13,962 nucleotides of DNA from Acidobacteriota bacterium (GTDB taxonomy: Bacteria; Acidobacteriota; Polarisedimenticolia; JAPUIV01): positions 1-13,962 of the forward strand of contig JAPUIV010000002.1 in NCBI GenBank assembly GCA_027296665.1, given 5' to 3'. Positions 13,293 to 13,962 of the stretch are shown here, one piece after another. Numbering within the stretch: position 1 is the first letter of the stretch; each line of letters begins with the position of its first letter. A program made the translations under genes and the position numbers. The notes beneath the pieces were generated by a model. It saw only the letters and a list, made by a program, of their open reading frames with translations, searched no databases and was not told the origin of the DNA.

Positions 13293-13962
13293 CAACCCTG
13301 GGCGAGGGCCGCATTCTTCTTTGCGACTTCTTGCCGGTAGGCAGGGGACAAGTGAGCATACCTTTTTACTTGGGCGGGGTTCTTGTGGTTGAGGAGCTGG
13401 CTCACGGTGAAAAGAGGGGTACCGCCCATGACGTGCCGGGAAGCGAAGGTGTGTCTAAGGTCGTGAAAATGGAGATTGGGCTTTCCGTCCGACCCTACCA
13501 GACCGGCCCGCTTACAAGCCGCTCTCCACGAACTCTTGACCGATTTCAGCTTCTTGCCGTCTGGACCACAGAAAACCCATTCGGACCGGATGCCTTTCCG
13601 CATCTGCCACTTTCGCTGGTCCTTGAGGACTTTTCGCAGCACAGAATCGACGTAGACGTTATGGGTCGTGTTGTTCTTGGAGTCGCGGATATGGATGATT
13701 CCCGGCTCGGAGACCAGATCCACGTCCTCCCACCTCATACTGAACAATTCGCCTTTCCTGCATCCCGTCTGCAAGGCCGCGATGATGATGGGCCTCAAGT
13801 GTTCACGATCCCGATCGCTTGCAGCCCCAATCAAACGGGCGATTGATTCATCGTCCTGGAGAAACTTCTCCCTGCCGGGAGGGACCGGCAATGGTTTTAC
13901 GCTGGAGACCGGATTGATGCGGGCTCTGCCATGTTTGATCGCGTAGTTGAACACCGCTCGCA
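13271..13962 (-). CDS. Tyrosine recombinase (phage-type integrase), N-terminus beyond window
   Basis: The frame is open to the right edge, and the N-terminal arm- and core-binding part is mostly outside. The visible catalytic domain starts RAVFNYAIKHGRARINP. It contains the active-site blocks LQTGCRKGEL (Arg I), the region IHIRDSKNNTTHNVYV (beta-hairpin with the likely catalytic Lys), HFHDLRHTFASRH (His-x-x-Arg), LLNHKNPAQVKRYAHL (second His, nucleophile Tyr in RYAHL), and a basic C-terminus. No frameshift is seen, so the enzyme could be active. It ends in TAG, unlike every other gene here. It points leftward, so the element it serves probably lies to the right with one end near 13090-13270. 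Integrase of a prophage, integrative element or genomic island cannot be told apart. Confidence 0.92.
   Translation of the reverse strand, partial: RAVFNYAIKHGRARINPVSSVKPLPVPPGREKFLQDDESIARLIGAASDRDREHLRPIIIAALQTGCRKGELFSMRWEDVDLVSEPGIIHIRDSKNNTTHNVYVDSVLRKVLKDQRKWQMRKGIRSEWVFCGPDGKKLKSVKSSWRAACKRAGLVGSDGKPNLHFHDLRHTFASRHVMGGTPLFTVSQLLNHKNPAQVKRYAHLSPAYRQEVAKKNAALAQGWVALLKK

Noticed and set aside
13214..13846. 210-residue plus-strand frame
   Set aside because: It is antisense to the integrase, whose catalytic motifs are clear on the minus strand.
1..13962. CRISPR arrays, rRNA genes, insertion-sequence ends
   Set aside because: I saw no regularly spaced repeats, no rRNA-like stretches, and no transposase or terminal inverted repeats with target duplications.

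Overview
The window looks like chromosomal DNA from a GC-rich bacterium. Thirteen genes of chromosomal type are present, and a tyrosine integrase runs off the right edge. The organism makes isoprenoids by the MEP route (dxr, ispG). It carries a GWxTD-domain protein, a family I associate with Acidobacteriota-like and candidate-phylum lineages. The block uppS-cdsA-dxr-rseP-ispG recalls deltaproteobacteria (Desulfobacterota) and some Firmicutes. I would place it loosely near Desulfobacterota/Acidobacteriota, with low confidence. All thirteen non-integrase genes end in TGA; the integrase ends in TAG.

Left edge (1-2073): the 3' end of an LD-carboxypeptidase (LdcA/S66 family, plus strand) runs convergently into a secreted GWxTD-domain protein (minus strand); the two coding ends overlap by 14 bp. 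A compact intergenic region at 1877-2073 holds two divergent sigma70-like promoters, one for the GWxTD gene and one for the long plus-strand operon.

Core operon (2074-11892, plus strand): truA, galE, uppS, cdsA, dxr, rseP, ispG, a class V aminotransferase and serA are packed with gaps of 0-48 bp and two ATGA stop/start overlaps. Dxr and IspG supply isoprenoid precursors. UppS extends them to undecaprenyl diphosphate for wall synthesis. CdsA makes CDP-diacylglycerol for phospholipids. GalE makes UDP-galactose for surface glycans. RseP is an intramembrane protease. The last two genes probably make serine from 3-phosphoglycerate. The operon therefore mainly combines envelope and precursor supply. 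TruA, a tRNA modification enzyme, is the promoter-proximal gene.

Right part (11893-13962): gene density drops. An unrecognised 122-residue protein and a small exported helix-hairpin-helix protein (ComEA-like) each follow an intergenic region rich in inverted repeats. Beyond them, a segment of about 180 bp with nested inverted repeats separates the ComEA-like gene from the C-terminal part of a tyrosine recombinase on the minus strand. This probably marks the edge of an integrated element lying mostly outside the window.

I did not find a clear new defence or biosynthetic system. The most unusual items are the structured non-coding stretches at 12553-12747 and 13090-13209, the in-frame 9-bp tandem repeat joining uppS to cdsA, and the orphan protein at 12153-12521.
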